Assembly (NCBI RefSeq): GCF_014191055.1
Contig: NZ_JACHWB010000007.1
Span: forward strand, 62,001-126,000
DNA from: Microvirga lupini
Lineage (GTDB): Bacteria; Pseudomonadota; Alphaproteobacteria; Rhizobiales; Beijerinckiaceae
Direction of reading: 5' to 3'
DNA: 64,000 nt
Part shown: piece by piece, positions 41,060 through 50,497 of the stretch
Position numbering within the stretch: position 1 is the first letter of the stretch
Layout of the letters: the number at the start of each line of letters is the position of its first letter
Notes under the pieces: generated by a model
The model's database searches: none
What the model was told of the DNA's origin: nothing
The model's input: the letters and a program-made list of their open reading frames with translations, nothing else
Made by a program: the position numbers and the translations under genes

Positions 41060-41206
41060 TCAGCGGATGAAGCCGAAGCCCACGAGCCCGTAGACGATCA
41101 GGAAGATCGCCACGAAGACGTTGAGGAAACGGGGCGCGACCAGGGAGGCGATGCCCAGCACGATGGCAAGGATCGGGAGCAGCTTGAAGCTCAGGTTCAG
41201 ACTCAT
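41060..41206 (-). CDS. Small DUF3096-type membrane protein
   Basis: A 48-residue reading frame translated by hand: MSLNLSFKLLPILAIVLGIA, then SLVAPRFLNVFVAIFLIVYG and LVGFGFIR. It has two hydrophobic helices with a short PRF turn, as in the DUF3096 family of tiny inner-membrane proteins. Function unknown. It lies between the convergent EamA gene and the SH3 gene. Confidence 0.75.
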   Translation of the reverse strand: MSLNLSFKLLPILAIVLGIASLVAPRFLNVFVAIFLIVYGLVGFGFIR

Positions 41207-41279
41207 GGAAGAAGGCTTTCGCGCATAGGGTTACGATGTTGCCTTCTAGCCCTGCAATTCTTGAAAAATCGGTAAAGGC

Positions 41280-41813
41280 CTACTCGACCGTCTCGTTGGG
41301 ATAGACGCCCCAGAGCTTTTCCTGCTGGATGAAGCCATCCACGTCCCGGGCACCGTCCATGGTGATCATCACCCGGCACCATTTGCCGTCGCAGCCCTTG
41401 ATGTTGGTGATCACGCCCGGCTGAAGATGAGCCACCACGGCGCTCTTGTCGTCGGCGCGGTCGAACAGGCTGATCGGAGGCTGGTTGCCCTTGGCCCAGG
41501 GCATGGCGAGGGCCGTGCGGCGCCCCGACAGGAGCGAGTGGAGAACCCAGCCCTCAGTGCCCTCCGAATCGCGGATGCGGCGCCAGGTCTCGTATTCGGC
41601 GATGATCTCCACGGGGAGACCGGCGCGCTGGAACACCCAGGCGGTTCGGTGGTCCTTGGACGGTCCCTCGCGCAGGTTCACCCGGTCGGTCTTGAGGCTG
41701 ACATAGCGGGGCACGGGCAGGCCGGTGCCCAGGCGTCCGCCCGGAGGCTGCTGCGCAAGAGCCGCGCCAGTGCTCAGGCTCGCGACAGCAAGGGCAAGGA
41801 TGATCTTGCGCAT
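41280..41813 (-). CDS. Exported SH3-domain protein
   Basis: A 177-residue secreted protein: signal peptide RKIILALAVASLSTGAALAQ, then two bacterial SH3 modules (RVNLREGPSKDHRTAWVFQ about 40-100; LQPGVITNIKGCDGKWCRV about 120-165). GGAGG lies 5 bases before the ATG at 41813. Such proteins often bind cell-wall peptides, but no enzyme domain is present. Confidence 0.86.
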   Translation of the reverse strand: MRKIILALAVASLSTGAALAQQPPGGRLGTGLPVPRYVSLKTDRVNLREGPSKDHRTAWVFQRAGLPVEIIAEYETWRRIRDSEGTEGWVLHSLLSGRRTALAMPWAKGNQPPISLFDRADDKSAVVAHLQPGVITNIKGCDGKWCRVMITMDGARDVDGFIQQEKLWGVYPNETVE

Positions 41814-41978
41814 GGTTCCTCCGAACATGACTTTGTCTTGGATGGCCGGCTCTGGTAGATAAGCTTGACGGATGCCGCCATGTGGCGGGTCGTCCCCTTT
41901 GATGACTGAGCCAGGGTTAAGAGAGCGTGAAACTCGTTACAGTTCGCGGTTTTTTCGGTGTTGGGGGCATGTGAGCCG

Positions 41979-42971
41979 ATGAAAAAAAGACCCGTGGTCG
42001 TTGTCACCCGCCGCCTGCCCGACGTGATCGAAACGCGCCTGCGTGAATTGTTCGACACGCGCCTCAATCTCGAGGACAAGCCGCTCTCAGCCGAAGAGCT
42101 TAGCGAGGCCGTCAAGACGGCCGACGTGCTGGTTCCCACCATCACCGACGAGATCGATGCGGGCGTCATCGGGCAGGCCGGACCCAACCTGAAGCTCATC
42201 GCCAATTTCGGCAACGGCGTCGACAACATCGACGTCTCGGCCGCGGTGGCGAAGAGCATCACCGTCACGAACACGCCGGGGGTTCTCACCGAGGACACGG
42301 CCGACATGACCATGGCGCTGATCCTGGCGGTGGCCCGCCGCATTCCCGAGGGTGCCCGCGTGATCCCCGACGGAGACTGGGCCGGCTGGTCGCCCACCTG
42401 GATGCTGGGGCGGCGCATCACCGGCAAACGCCTCGGCATCGTCGGCATGGGTCGCATCGGCCAGGCGCTGGCCCGGCGTGCGAAAGCCTTCGGGTTGTCC
42501 ATCCACTACCACAATCGTCGCCACGTGCCGCCGAAGATCGAGACCGAGCTCGAGGCGACCTACTGGGAATCCCTCGACCAGATGCTGGCCCGCATGGACA
42601 TCGTGTCCGTGAACTGCCCGCATACGCCCGCCACCTATCACCTGCTCTCGGCCCGGCGCCTGAAGCTCATGAAGCCCGACGCGATCCTGGTGAACACCGC
42701 CCGCGGCGAAATCATCGACGAGGGGGCTCTCACCAAGCTCATCGAAGCGGGCGCCATCGCGGGTGCGGGCCTCGACGTGTTCGAGGAGGAGCCGGCCGTC
42801 AATCCGCGCCTCGTGCGGCTGGCCAAGCAGGGCAAGGTGGTGCTCCTGCCCCATATGGGCTCGGCGACGCACGAGGGGCGCGTCGCCATGGGCGAGAAGG
42901 TGATCGTCAACATCCGCGCCTTCGTGGACGGCCACAAGCCACCGGATCGCGTGCTGCCCAGCATGCTGTGA
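41979..42971 (+). CDS. D-2-hydroxyacid dehydrogenase (glyoxylate/hydroxypyruvate reductase type)
   Basis: NAD(P)-dependent enzyme of 330 residues. The nucleotide site is GIVGMGRIGQALARRAKAFG, followed by catalytic Arg in NTARGEIIDEGAL, Glu in DVFEEEP and His in LPHMGSATHEGR. Closest in style to GyaR/glycerate dehydrogenases that reduce glyoxylate or hydroxypyruvate, useful in one-carbon and photorespiratory-like metabolism. The ATG at 41979 gives MKKRPVVVVTRRLP. Confidence 0.9.
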   Translation: MKKRPVVVVTRRLPDVIETRLRELFDTRLNLEDKPLSAEELSEAVKTADVLVPTITDEIDAGVIGQAGPNLKLIANFGNGVDNIDVSAAVAKSITVTNTPGVLTEDTADMTMALILAVARRIPEGARVIPDGDWAGWSPTWMLGRRITGKRLGIVGMGRIGQALARRAKAFGLSIHYHNRRHVPPKIETELEATYWESLDQMLARMDIVSVNCPHTPATYHLLSARRLKLMKPDAILVNTARGEIIDEGALTKLIEAGAIAGAGLDVFEEEPAVNPRLVRLAKQGKVVLLPHMGSATHEGRVAMGEKVIVNIRAFVDGHKPPDRVLPSML

Positions 42972-43043
42972 CATCAATGCCGAACCCCGCAGCAAGGGCG
43001 ACTCGGCGGCGACGATCGAGGCTCTTCTGATCTGACGTTCAAG

Positions 43044-43063
43044 AGGGGCGGCTTTGCGCCCCT
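43044..43063 (+). terminator. Weak terminator hairpin after the dehydrogenase
   Basis: AGGGGCG, loop GCTTTG, CGCCCCT: a perfect 7-bp stem 72 bases past the dehydrogenase stop. The following bases are not a T run, so efficiency is doubtful. Confidence 0.35.
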
Positions 43064-43232
43064 ATCCGTGTTTGGACGGCATGCCTGACACCCACAGCCC
43101 TCACCTGGATGTGAACATGTGGGCTGCGTCACGATGCAACTGAAAACCACCTTGAGCATAAACATATGTGAGTGCGGCTAAGAACGGAGTTTGGCCAGAA
43201 CAGGGCTGCTCTTCTCCTCAGCAACGATCTGT

Positions 43233-43952
43233 ATGACCAACCCCCTGATTTTAAAGCTTGAACAGCGCGACCAGCTCTCCGACGAAGAGAAGAGGACGCT
43301 GGAAAACGCGATCTCGCGCATTCGGGTGGTCGAGGCCGACGAGGACATCGTGCGGGAGGGCGACCGCCCGGCCGAGAGTTCCCTGCTCCTGGATGGATTT
43401 GCCGCCCGCTACAAGATCGTGTCGAACGGACGGCGGCAGATCTCCGCGCTCCATGTGCCCGGCGACTTCCTCGATCTGCACAGCTTCCTGCTGAAGACGA
43501 TGGATCACGGCGTTCTGGCGCTGACCACCTGCCGGATCGCCACCGTGCCGCACACGACTCTTGAGAAGATCACCGACGAATATCCGCACCTCACGCGGTT
43601 GCTCTGGCTCAATACGCTCATCGATGGGGCCATCCACCGGGAATGGCTCACCGCCATGGGGCGCCTCTCGGCGACCGCCCACATGGCGCATCTGATCTGC
43701 GAGCTTTACCTGCGCCTCAGGGCCGTCGGCCGCGCCGAGGGGGACACGGTCCAGCTGCCGATCACCCAGGCGGAGCTCGGCGACACCCTGGGGCTTTCGA
43801 CCGTCCACGTGAACCGCGTGCTGCAGGAGCTGCGCAAGGAAGGGCTGATCCGTTTCCAGGGCGATGCGCTCACCATTCTCGACTGGGAGCGGCTGAAGAC
43901 GGTGGGCGAGTTCACCTCCACGTATCTCAGCCTGCAGAACGAGGACCGCTAA
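43233..43952 (+). CDS. Crp/Fnr-family regulator
   Basis: A 239-residue transcription factor: N-terminal cyclic-nucleotide-binding-type barrel (about 20-140) and C-terminal winged helix with ITQAELGDTLGLSTVHVNRVLQELR. The N-terminal Cys ligands of Fnr are missing, so it is not an oxygen-sensing Fe-S protein. Relatives in this order are abundant and mostly uncharacterised. Its 3' end overlaps the convergent amine oxidase gene by 26 bases. Confidence 0.88.
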   Translation: MTNPLILKLEQRDQLSDEEKRTLENAISRIRVVEADEDIVREGDRPAESSLLLDGFAARYKIVSNGRRQISALHVPGDFLDLHSFLLKTMDHGVLALTTCRIATVPHTTLEKITDEYPHLTRLLWLNTLIDGAIHREWLTAMGRLSATAHMAHLICELYLRLRAVGRAEGDTVQLPITQAELGDTLGLSTVHVNRVLQELRKEGLIRFQGDALTILDWERLKTVGEFTSTYLSLQNEDR

Positions 43953-45204
43953 GCTTGGCGGCGATCTCGCCGGCGGCCCGCTCGCCCTCCTCCCAGGCAC
44001 CGCCCGCCGTGCCCCATTGAGCGCGCGAGAGCGCCTCGCCGGCAAACCAGATCCGCTCGCCCACTGGCGCCTTCAGGGTGTCGCGGATGGCGGAGAGCCC
44101 CGGTGGCACCACCGCCCAGGAGGCGCGCGACCACGGATCGTTGCGCCAGGCGGTGCCGTGCAGGGCCGTGAGACTGCGGATGGCCCGGTGGCCGAAATGC
44201 TCCGCCAGAACGTCGCGGGCGAACCGGAAAGGCGCGTGGGCATCCCGCCGGTCGAAGCTGGCTGCGATAGGCTGGTCGAGCTCAAAGAAATGGAACGGCG
44301 TGCTGTCGATGCAGGTGAGAAGGCCCGGCGGCTCCCGGCGCGTGCCGGTGAGGCTGGCCAGCCGATCCGCGCCGCGGAACGGCGAATCCGGCCAGTGCAG
44401 CACCACATGCTCGTAGACGCCCTGCGTGAAGCCGTGGATTGCCTCGTGGACGGCCTGCGGCAGGGCGGGCGCGAAGCGGATCGCGTCCTGCTGCAGCACC
44501 GCCATGGGGGTGGTCACGATGACGGCTTTTCCGCGCAGCGTTCCGACGGCGGTCTCGACCCGCACGCCCGATCCCGACCAGTCGATGGCGCGGACGGGAG
44601 CTTCCAGTTGAATTGGCAGGTCCTTCCCAAGCCTTGCCACATAGGCGCCGAGCCCTCCGGCGATGAAGAGATTGTCGGCATATTCCATGCTCGGGAAATC
44701 GTGCAGGCTGACCTCCTCGAGCGGCCGCCCTGAGACCAGCCCATGGATGGCCGCCACCCGGTGCCCCTGCGGCCCCATGGGAGGCAGAACCTTCGCGGCT
44801 GCCTGGTCCTCACGGGCTTTCGCCGCCTGAGTCATGGCCCTGTCGGCCATGGCGAAGGCGCGGTCGAGCGCTGCTCGCTCAACCCTGCGGCCTGCCCGGC
44901 CCCGCACGAAGAAATGCCCGTCCACGGGAGCCCGGCGCAGGGGCTCGCGCCGCTCCCGACCGAGCTTCACCAGCGGGTTGATCGGGCCCGCATGAAGCCA
45001 GTGGGCGCCAAGATCCAGCGGATGGCCCTTGAAGCGTCGCGTCAGCGTGCGACCACCGATGCGGTCCCTAGCCTCCAGGAGCGTGACCGTCAGCCCGTGG
45101 GCCATGAGATGCCGCGCCGCCGCAATGCCGGCGCTGCCCGCGCCGACGATGATCACGTCTGGATCCGCCACAGGGGCAATCCACGATTCGATTTCCAACG
45201 ACAC
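43927..45204 (-). CDS. Flavin-containing amine oxidase
   Basis: FAD enzyme of about 425 residues: dinucleotide motif VIIVGAGSAGIAAARHL, then EARDRIGGRTLTRRF (the GG doublet signature) and a C-terminal FAD segment IWFAGEALSRAQWGTAGGAWEEG. MAO/polyamine-oxidase superfamily; the substrate is unknown, and no signal peptide is seen. I use the GTG at 45204; the frame runs on to 45450 but into the divergent gene's coding region. It could supply aldehydes to gabD-type enzymes nearby, which is speculation. Confidence 0.85.
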   Translation of the reverse strand: MSLEIESWIAPVADPDVIIVGAGSAGIAAARHLMAHGLTVTLLEARDRIGGRTLTRRFKGHPLDLGAHWLHAGPINPLVKLGRERREPLRRAPVDGHFFVRGRAGRRVERAALDRAFAMADRAMTQAAKAREDQAAAKVLPPMGPQGHRVAAIHGLVSGRPLEEVSLHDFPSMEYADNLFIAGGLGAYVARLGKDLPIQLEAPVRAIDWSGSGVRVETAVGTLRGKAVIVTTPMAVLQQDAIRFAPALPQAVHEAIHGFTQGVYEHVVLHWPDSPFRGADRLASLTGTRREPPGLLTCIDSTPFHFFELDQPIAASFDRRDAHAPFRFARDVLAEHFGHRAIRSLTALHGTAWRNDPWSRASWAVVPPGLSAIRDTLKAPVGERIWFAGEALSRAQWGTAGGAWEEGERAAGEIAAKLSGPRSAG

Positions 45205-45301
45205 AGGCTCCACACCCCTCGCTTTGCGACGGCTTCGTTCATAAGTAAGCTCCGCGCCATACAGCAAGCTTGGCCTTGAAGTTCGAGGAGACGAAGGACA
45301 G

Positions 45302-45991
45302 ATGCTCATCCAGTCGGTTTTCGCGGCGGCCCGCGAGGTCTTCTCGCCCGCGCTGCGGCGCATTCTCTGGAAATCGATCGGATTGACCCTGGCGCTGCTC
45401 GTCCTGGTCTGGCTTGGCCTGACGAAGCTCTTCGACATCTTCCTCACCAATCACGATCTCAGTGCCACCTATCCGATCATCGACAGCTTCGCGTTCTTCC
45501 TCGCGGGCTTCGGGCTCTTCGTGGCCCTGGTCTATCTTCTGCCGGCGGTCTCGGCCGTCGTGGCGGGCTATTTTCTCGACGACGTCGCCGAGGTGGTGGA
45601 GCACAAGGATTACCCGGCCGATCCGCCGGGCCGGGCGCTGCCCTTCGGCAAAGCGATCCTCTACGGCATCCGCTTCGCCGGCCTGTCGCTGCTGGTGAAT
45701 CTCGTCGCCCTGCTGCTGTTCTTCATCCCCGGCATCAATATCGGGGCGTTCTTCGTCGCCAACGCATATCTGCTCGGGCGCGAATATTTCGAGCTCGCGG
45801 CGGGCCGCTTCTGGCCGGCCGAGGATGTGGCGCGCCTGCGCGTCGAACACCGGGGCACGGTGCTGGCCGCCGGCGCTGTCCTGGCCGGTCTCGTGCTCGT
45901 GCCGGTGGTGAACCTCATCACGCCGGTCTTCGGCGCCGCGATGATGGTTCACCTGCATAAGAAGCTCACCCGCGGCCGGGCGGCGATCTAA
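45302..45991 (+). CDS. EI24/CysZ-like membrane protein
   Basis: A 229-residue inner-membrane protein with about four to five hydrophobic helices (LTLALLVLVWLGL, FLAGFGLFVALVYLLP, LLVNLVALLLFFIPG, GAVLAGLVLVPVVNLI). The motif GREYFELAAGRF is typical of the EI24 domain. E. coli CysZ imports sulfate; whether this one does is unclear. Divergent from the amine oxidase. Confidence 0.82.
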   Translation: MLIQSVFAAAREVFSPALRRILWKSIGLTLALLVLVWLGLTKLFDIFLTNHDLSATYPIIDSFAFFLAGFGLFVALVYLLPAVSAVVAGYFLDDVAEVVEHKDYPADPPGRALPFGKAILYGIRFAGLSLLVNLVALLLFFIPGINIGAFFVANAYLLGREYFELAAGRFWPAEDVARLRVEHRGTVLAAGAVLAGLVLVPVVNLITPVFGAAMMVHLHKKLTRGRAAI

Positions 45992-46048
45992 GACCGCCGC
46001 GAAGGGCAGGCCTCCCTCGGCAGCCGCTAAAAGGACGGGCTTCTCAGT

Positions 46049-47152
46049 TCAGCGGCTCGCCTGCTGGCCGACGGCCGGACCGGAGGCCCGTTCCGGGTGG
46101 AAGTCGGAGGCAGACCCTCCTGACCGGGGGGCGAGCAGGTCTGGCGTTGTTTGCGTCGCATTGCGCTTGAGGTCGAACTGACCGGTCTTGCGGAAGCGCA
46201 CCAGATAGCTCGGCACGATGGCCTCAATGGTCGTGGGCGTGATGCCCAGGCCCTGGAGCGTGCGGCCCTCGGCGACGGCTTTGTCCGACACCACGTTGTC
46301 GCTCTCGAGCAGGATCGCCTGGTCGCGGGTGGTGACAAGCTCGTTCGGCAGCAGGCCGAGGGTCAGCCAGTCGAGCGTGCCCAGGACGCCGCCCATGGCC
46401 CGGGCGGCATTGCCCGGCACGGGCACGATAGCGCGCTTGCGTTCGGTGACCTCGAACACGAACTCCATCATCTGGCGCATCGTGCGGATCTCAGGTCCGC
46501 CGAGCTCATATGTGCGGCCGGTCGGGACCCGGCCGTCTACCGCCGCCACGATGGCGGCCGCTACGTCGCCGGCATAGACCGGCTGGAAGCGGGTCTCTGC
46601 GCCGGGCAGGGGCAGCACGGGGAGCATGCGGGCGAGCGTCGCGAAACGGTTGAAGGAGCTGTCGCCCGGTCCGAACAGCAAGGAGGGGCGCAGGATCACC
46701 GCATCCGGGCGCTCCCGGAGCAGGCCCGCCTCGCCCTCGGCCTTGGTGCGGGCATAGGCCGATTCCGAGTTCGCATCCGCCCCGATGGCCGACACATGGG
46801 TGAAGGAAACGGCCTTCTTGGCCAGCCGCGCGATCATGGCCGGCGCCTGAGCCTGCAACGTGTCGAAGCGCTGACGGCCGGTTTCCTGAAGGATGCCCAC
46901 GAGATTGATCACATGGTCGGCCCGGGCGACCGCATGGGCGACCGAATCCTCGTTCCGCAGGTTGGCATGGATCGGGTGGATCTGCCCCACCTTTCCCAAG
47001 GGGAGGAAGTTCGCCATGTTCGGCTGCCGGGTCGGCACGAGCACCCGGTAGCCGCGCTGGGCGAGAAGGCTCACCACATAGCGGCCCAGGAAGCCCGACC
47101 CGCCGAAGACGGTGACGATTTGCTGCTCAGGCGTGCGAAGGGCACCGATCAT
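46049..47152 (-). CDS. NDUFA9-like SDR-family NAD-binding protein
   Basis: Atypical short-chain reductase of 367 residues with GGSGFLGRYVVSLLAQRGY at the N-terminus and VSAIGADANSESAYARTKAEGE. It belongs to the complex-I NDUFA9-like group, in which alphaproteobacterial members are found as assembly or accessory proteins. The ATG at 47152 has GGAGAG upstream. Catalysis is not expected to be certain, since the YxxxK is present only as YARTK. Confidence 0.85.
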   Translation of the reverse strand: MIGALRTPEQQIVTVFGGSGFLGRYVVSLLAQRGYRVLVPTRQPNMANFLPLGKVGQIHPIHANLRNEDSVAHAVARADHVINLVGILQETGRQRFDTLQAQAPAMIARLAKKAVSFTHVSAIGADANSESAYARTKAEGEAGLLRERPDAVILRPSLLFGPGDSSFNRFATLARMLPVLPLPGAETRFQPVYAGDVAAAIVAAVDGRVPTGRTYELGGPEIRTMRQMMEFVFEVTERKRAIVPVPGNAARAMGGVLGTLDWLTLGLLPNELVTTRDQAILLESDNVVSDKAVAEGRTLQGLGITPTTIEAIVPSYLVRFRKTGQFDLKRNATQTTPDLLAPRSGGSASDFHPERASGPAVGQQASR

Positions 47153-47331
47153 GAAACTCTCCTGCCCGGATAAGAACGTGGTCCAGAGCTTGGGTGTGAA
47201 ATTTTGAATCTCTCTAGTCAAACGCCGTTGACCTGTGAAGAGGTGCAGGCTGAAGAAAGCACATCTGCCGCGTTTTCAGCGATTGACGCGCCGCCAGAAG
47301 CACCGTAAACGAAGCCTCGCCGGTAAGGCAT

Positions 47332-47416
47332 GCCCAGGTGGCGGAATTGGTAGACGCACTGCTTTCAGGTAGCAGCGGGTAACACCGTGGAGGTTCGAGT
47401 CCTCTCCTGGGCACCA
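47332..47416 (+). tRNA. tRNA-Leu (anticodon CAG)
   Basis: Cloverleaf read by eye: acceptor GCCCAGG with CCTGGGC, D arm around GCGGAATTGGTAGACGC, anticodon stem CTGCT/AGCAG with loop TTCAGGT (anticodon CAG, reading CUG), a long class II variable arm CGGGTAACACCG, T arm GAGG-TTCGAGT-CCTC, and an encoded ACCA end. This is the major leucine isoacceptor in GC-rich genomes. Confidence 0.96.
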
Positions 47417-47652
47417 ACAATCCCTTAAGGGGTTGATCCGCAAAGACTTCTCAGTCAATCAAAGGCTTGAAGGCGCCCGAGTGATGCACACGGGGCTTCT
47501 TCGCCCATCACATGGCATCCGTCATATTCAAAAGCTGAAAGCGAGCGGCCTTCACAGGTCGCCTGAAGACCTGTCTCGGTTGGTCCAGGAAAGGCGGAGC
47601 CTCGTTCCGTGAGCAAGGCTCCTGAAACAACAGGGTGCGGCGTGTAGAGGCT

Positions 47653-49104
47653 TCAGCGTCCCGATTGCGTCACCAGCTTGGTGATGAGGTAGGGCTCGAC
47701 GGCATCCGATCCGCCCTCGGAGCCGTATCCCGAATCCTTGATGCCGCCGAAGGGGAGTTCCGGCAGGGCGAGGCCGTTGTGGTTGATGGTCGTCATGCCG
47801 GCCTCGATCCGCATCCCGAGCTGATGAGCCGTATCGGTCGACCCGGTGAAGGCGTAGGACGCCAAGCCGAAGGGCAGGCGGTTGGCCTCCGCGATGGCAT
47901 CTTCCAGGGTCGAGAAGGGATTGACGATAGCCACGGGTCCGAAGGGCTCCTCGTTCATCAATCGGGCGTCCTTCGGCACATTGGCGATGACCGTCGGCTC
48001 GAAGAAATAGCCCTTGTTGCCGATGCGCCGGCCGCCGGTCTTGACCTCGGCTCCGCGCTCGACGGCATCCTGGATCAGGCTCTCCAGCGCCGGGATGCGG
48101 CGCTCGTTGGCGAGCGGGCCCATCTGCACCCCGTCCTCCAGCCCGTTGCCGACCTTGATACCCTTGGCGGCCGCGGTGACAGCGTCGAGGAAGGGCTCGA
48201 AGCTTCCTTCCTGAATTAGGAACCGGGTCGGGGAGACGCAGACCTGGCCGGCATTGCGGAACTTGGAGCCGGCGAGAACCCTCACGGCCTTCTGCAGATC
48301 GGCATCGTCGAAGACGATTGCAGGCGCGTGGCCGCCAAGCTCCATGGTGGAGCGCTTCATGTGCTGCCCCGCAAGGGCAGCGAGCTGCTTGCCGACCGGT
48401 GTCGAGCCGGTGAAGGAGATCTTGCGGATGACCGGATGGGCGATGAGATATTCCGAGATCTCGGCTGGATTGCCGTAGACGAGGTTGATCACGCCTTCCG
48501 GAACGCCGGCCTCGACGAAGGCACGGATCAGCTCTGCCGGCGAGGCCGGGGTTTCCTCGGGAGCCTTCACGATGATCGAGCAGCCGGCCGCCAACGCCGC
48601 CGAGAGCTTGCGCACCACTTGGTTGATGGGGAAGTTCCAGGGCGTGAAAGCCGCAACGGGGCCGACCGGCAGCTTGACGGCCATCTGCATGACGCCAGGT
48701 GCCCTGGCCGGGATGATCTGGCCGTAGGTGCGCCGGGCTTCCTCCGCGAACCAGTCGATGATGTCGGCGCCGGCCCCGATCTCGCCTTTGGCCTCGGCAA
48801 CCGGCTTGCCCTGCTCGCGGGTCATGATCCAGGCGATCTGGTCCTTGCGCGTGCGCAGGATGTCGGCGGCCCTGCGCATGATCGTGGAGCGGTCATAGGC
48901 CGACAGGCTGCTCCAGGTCCTGAAGCCCTTCTCGACGGCAGCCAACGCGGCATCGAGGTCCTCCCGGCGGGCATGGGCAACCGTCCCGATGGTTTCGCCC
49001 GTGGCCGGATCGAGAACCGGAATGACGCCACCCTGGGCGGCAGGACGCCATACGCCGTCAATCAGGAGCTGCGTGTCGGGATAGGCCTGGGTCATCGCAT
49101 TCAT
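47653..49104 (-). CDS. gabD: NAD(P)-dependent succinate-semialdehyde dehydrogenase-like
   Basis: Aldehyde dehydrogenase of 483 residues. The catalytic Cys is in [12 protein letters not shown] and Glu in [12 protein letters not shown]; the NAD site [16 protein letters not shown] is intact. The GabD-type sequence and the adjacent gabT support the second step of GABA catabolism, succinate semialdehyde to succinate. It starts 63 bases after gabT and is likely co-transcribed. Related enzymes also oxidise glutarate semialdehyde or alpha-ketoglutarate semialdehyde. Confidence 0.88.
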   Translation of the reverse strand: MNAMTQAYPDTQLLIDGVWRPAAQGGVIPVLDPATGETIGTVAHARREDLDAALAAVEKGFRTWSSLSAYDRSTIMRRAADILRTRKDQIAWIMTREQGKPVAEAKGEIGAGADIIDWFAEEARRTYGQIIPARAPGVMQMAVKLPVGPVAAFTPWNFPINQVVRKLSAALAAGCSIIVKAPEETPASPAELIRAFVEAGVPEGVINLVYGNPAEISEYLIAHPVIRKISFTGSTPVGKQLAALAGQHMKRSTMELGGHAPAIVFDDADLQKAVRVLAGSKFRNAGQVCVSPTRFLIQEGSFEPFLDAVTAAAKGIKVGNGLEDGVQMGPLANERRIPALESLIQDAVERGAEVKTGGRRIGNKGYFFEPTVIANVPKDARLMNEEPFGPVAIVNPFSTLEDAIAEANRLPFGLASYAFTGSTDTAHQLGMRIEAGMTTINHNGLALPELPFGGIKDSGYGSEGGSDAVEPYLITKLVTQSGR

Positions 49105-49167
49105 GGCTGGATCGGTTCCGTGGAGTGGAGGAATGGCCTGTATCAGGTGGGGAGGCCTATGGCGAAT

Positions 49168-50457
49168 TCAAAAGGCCGAGAAGGCTGCTTCGACCGCCTC
49201 TTCCAGAATGTCGAGCCCTTCAGCCAATGTCTCATCGGCAATGGTCAGCGGCGCGAGCAACCGGATCACGTTGAAGCGGGTACCGCAGGAGATGAGAATG
49301 AGGCCGCGCTTTTCGGCTTCCGCCACGATGCGGGTGGTCAGTTCCGATGCCGCACGCTTCGAGGCTCGATCCTCGATCAGCTCGAAGGCCACCATGGCGC
49401 CCAGCCCGCGGATGTCGCCGATCCGCTCCATGCCCTGGCGCTGAGAGAGGGTCTTCAGGCGAGACGTCATCCGCTCGCCGATGTTGGTCGCGCGCTCGCA
49501 CAGGCTCTCCTCCTCGATCACGTCGAGAACCGCATGGGCTGCGGCGACCGCGAGCGGATTGCCGGCATAGGTGCCGCCAAGACCGCCGGGATGGGCGGCG
49601 TTCATGATCTCGGCCCGGCCGACGACCGCGGAGAGCGGAAAGCCGCCGGCCAGTCCCTTGGCCATGGTGACGAGATCGGGCCTCACGCCGGAATGCTCGA
49701 TGCCGAACATTTTCCCGGTGCGGGCCATGCCGGTCTGCACCTCGTCGGCGATCAGAAGGATACCGTGCCGGTCGGCGATCTCACGCAGCCGGATCAGAAA
49801 CTCCGCCGGCGCGACATGGAAGCCGCCCTCGCCCTGCACCGGCTCGACGATGAAGGCGGCGATGCGCTCCGGATCGATGTCTGAGGAGAGAAGCCGCTCG
49901 ATCTCGTCGATGGCTGCTTCCGTGGTGATGCCCATGAAGGGGTTGGGGAAGGGGGCATGGAAGATCTCGGCCGGGAAGGGGCCGAAGTTCTTTTTGTAAG
50001 GCGCGACCTTGCCCGTGAGCGCCATGCCCAGCATCGTGCGGCCATGGAAGGCGCCGCTGAAGGCGATGATGCCGGAGCGTTTGGTGTAGGCGCGTGCGAT
50101 CTTGACGGCGTTCTCGACCGCCTCGGCTCCGGTCGTGACCAGCATGGTCCGGTTCTCCGCGCCTGTGGGGGCCAAGGCGTTCAGCCGCTCGGCGAGACCG
50201 ATATAGCTTTCATAGGGCGCCACATGAAAGCAGGTATGCGTGAAGCGAAGCGCCTGCTCTTGAACGGCCGCCATCACTTTCGGGTGCCGGTGGCCCGTGT
50301 TGTTGACCGCGATGCCGGCGGCGAAGTCGATGTAGCGCTTGCCGTCCACATCCCACAATTCCGCATTCTGCGCCCGGTCGGCAAAGATGCCGCGCGTGGA
50401 CACGCCACCGGCGACGGCGGCTTTCTGGCGGGTTTGCAACTGTGCGGAAGCAGGCAT
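49168..50457 (-). CDS. gabT: 4-aminobutyrate aminotransferase
   Basis: PLP enzyme (class III) of 429 residues, taking GABA and 2-oxoglutarate to succinate semialdehyde and glutamate. The start is MPASAQLQTRQKAAVAGGVS; ADEVQTGMARTGKMF carries the PLP Asp and TMAKGLAGGFPLSAVVG the Schiff-base Lys. The ATG at 50457 was chosen over a frame open to 50790 that overlaps the next gene. It lies downstream of the hydrolase in the same direction, but 40 bases away and with no copy of the local operator. Confidence 0.93.
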   Translation of the reverse strand: MPASAQLQTRQKAAVAGGVSTRGIFADRAQNAELWDVDGKRYIDFAAGIAVNNTGHRHPKVMAAVQEQALRFTHTCFHVAPYESYIGLAERLNALAPTGAENRTMLVTTGAEAVENAVKIARAYTKRSGIIAFSGAFHGRTMLGMALTGKVAPYKKNFGPFPAEIFHAPFPNPFMGITTEAAIDEIERLLSSDIDPERIAAFIVEPVQGEGGFHVAPAEFLIRLREIADRHGILLIADEVQTGMARTGKMFGIEHSGVRPDLVTMAKGLAGGFPLSAVVGRAEIMNAAHPGGLGGTYAGNPLAVAAAHAVLDVIEEESLCERATNIGERMTSRLKTLSQRQGMERIGDIRGLGAMVAFELIEDRASKRAASELTTRIVAEAEKRGLILISCGTRFNVIRLLAPLTIADETLAEGLDILEEAVEAAFSAF

Positions 50458-50497
50458 GACAGGCACCTTTGTCTGAAATGATGTTGGATCGATTGCG

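Noticed and set aside
47332-47416. tRNA-Leu as an attachment site of a genomic island
   Set aside because: No integrase gene and no repeated 3' tRNA fragment was found in the window; kept only as a low-interest hint.
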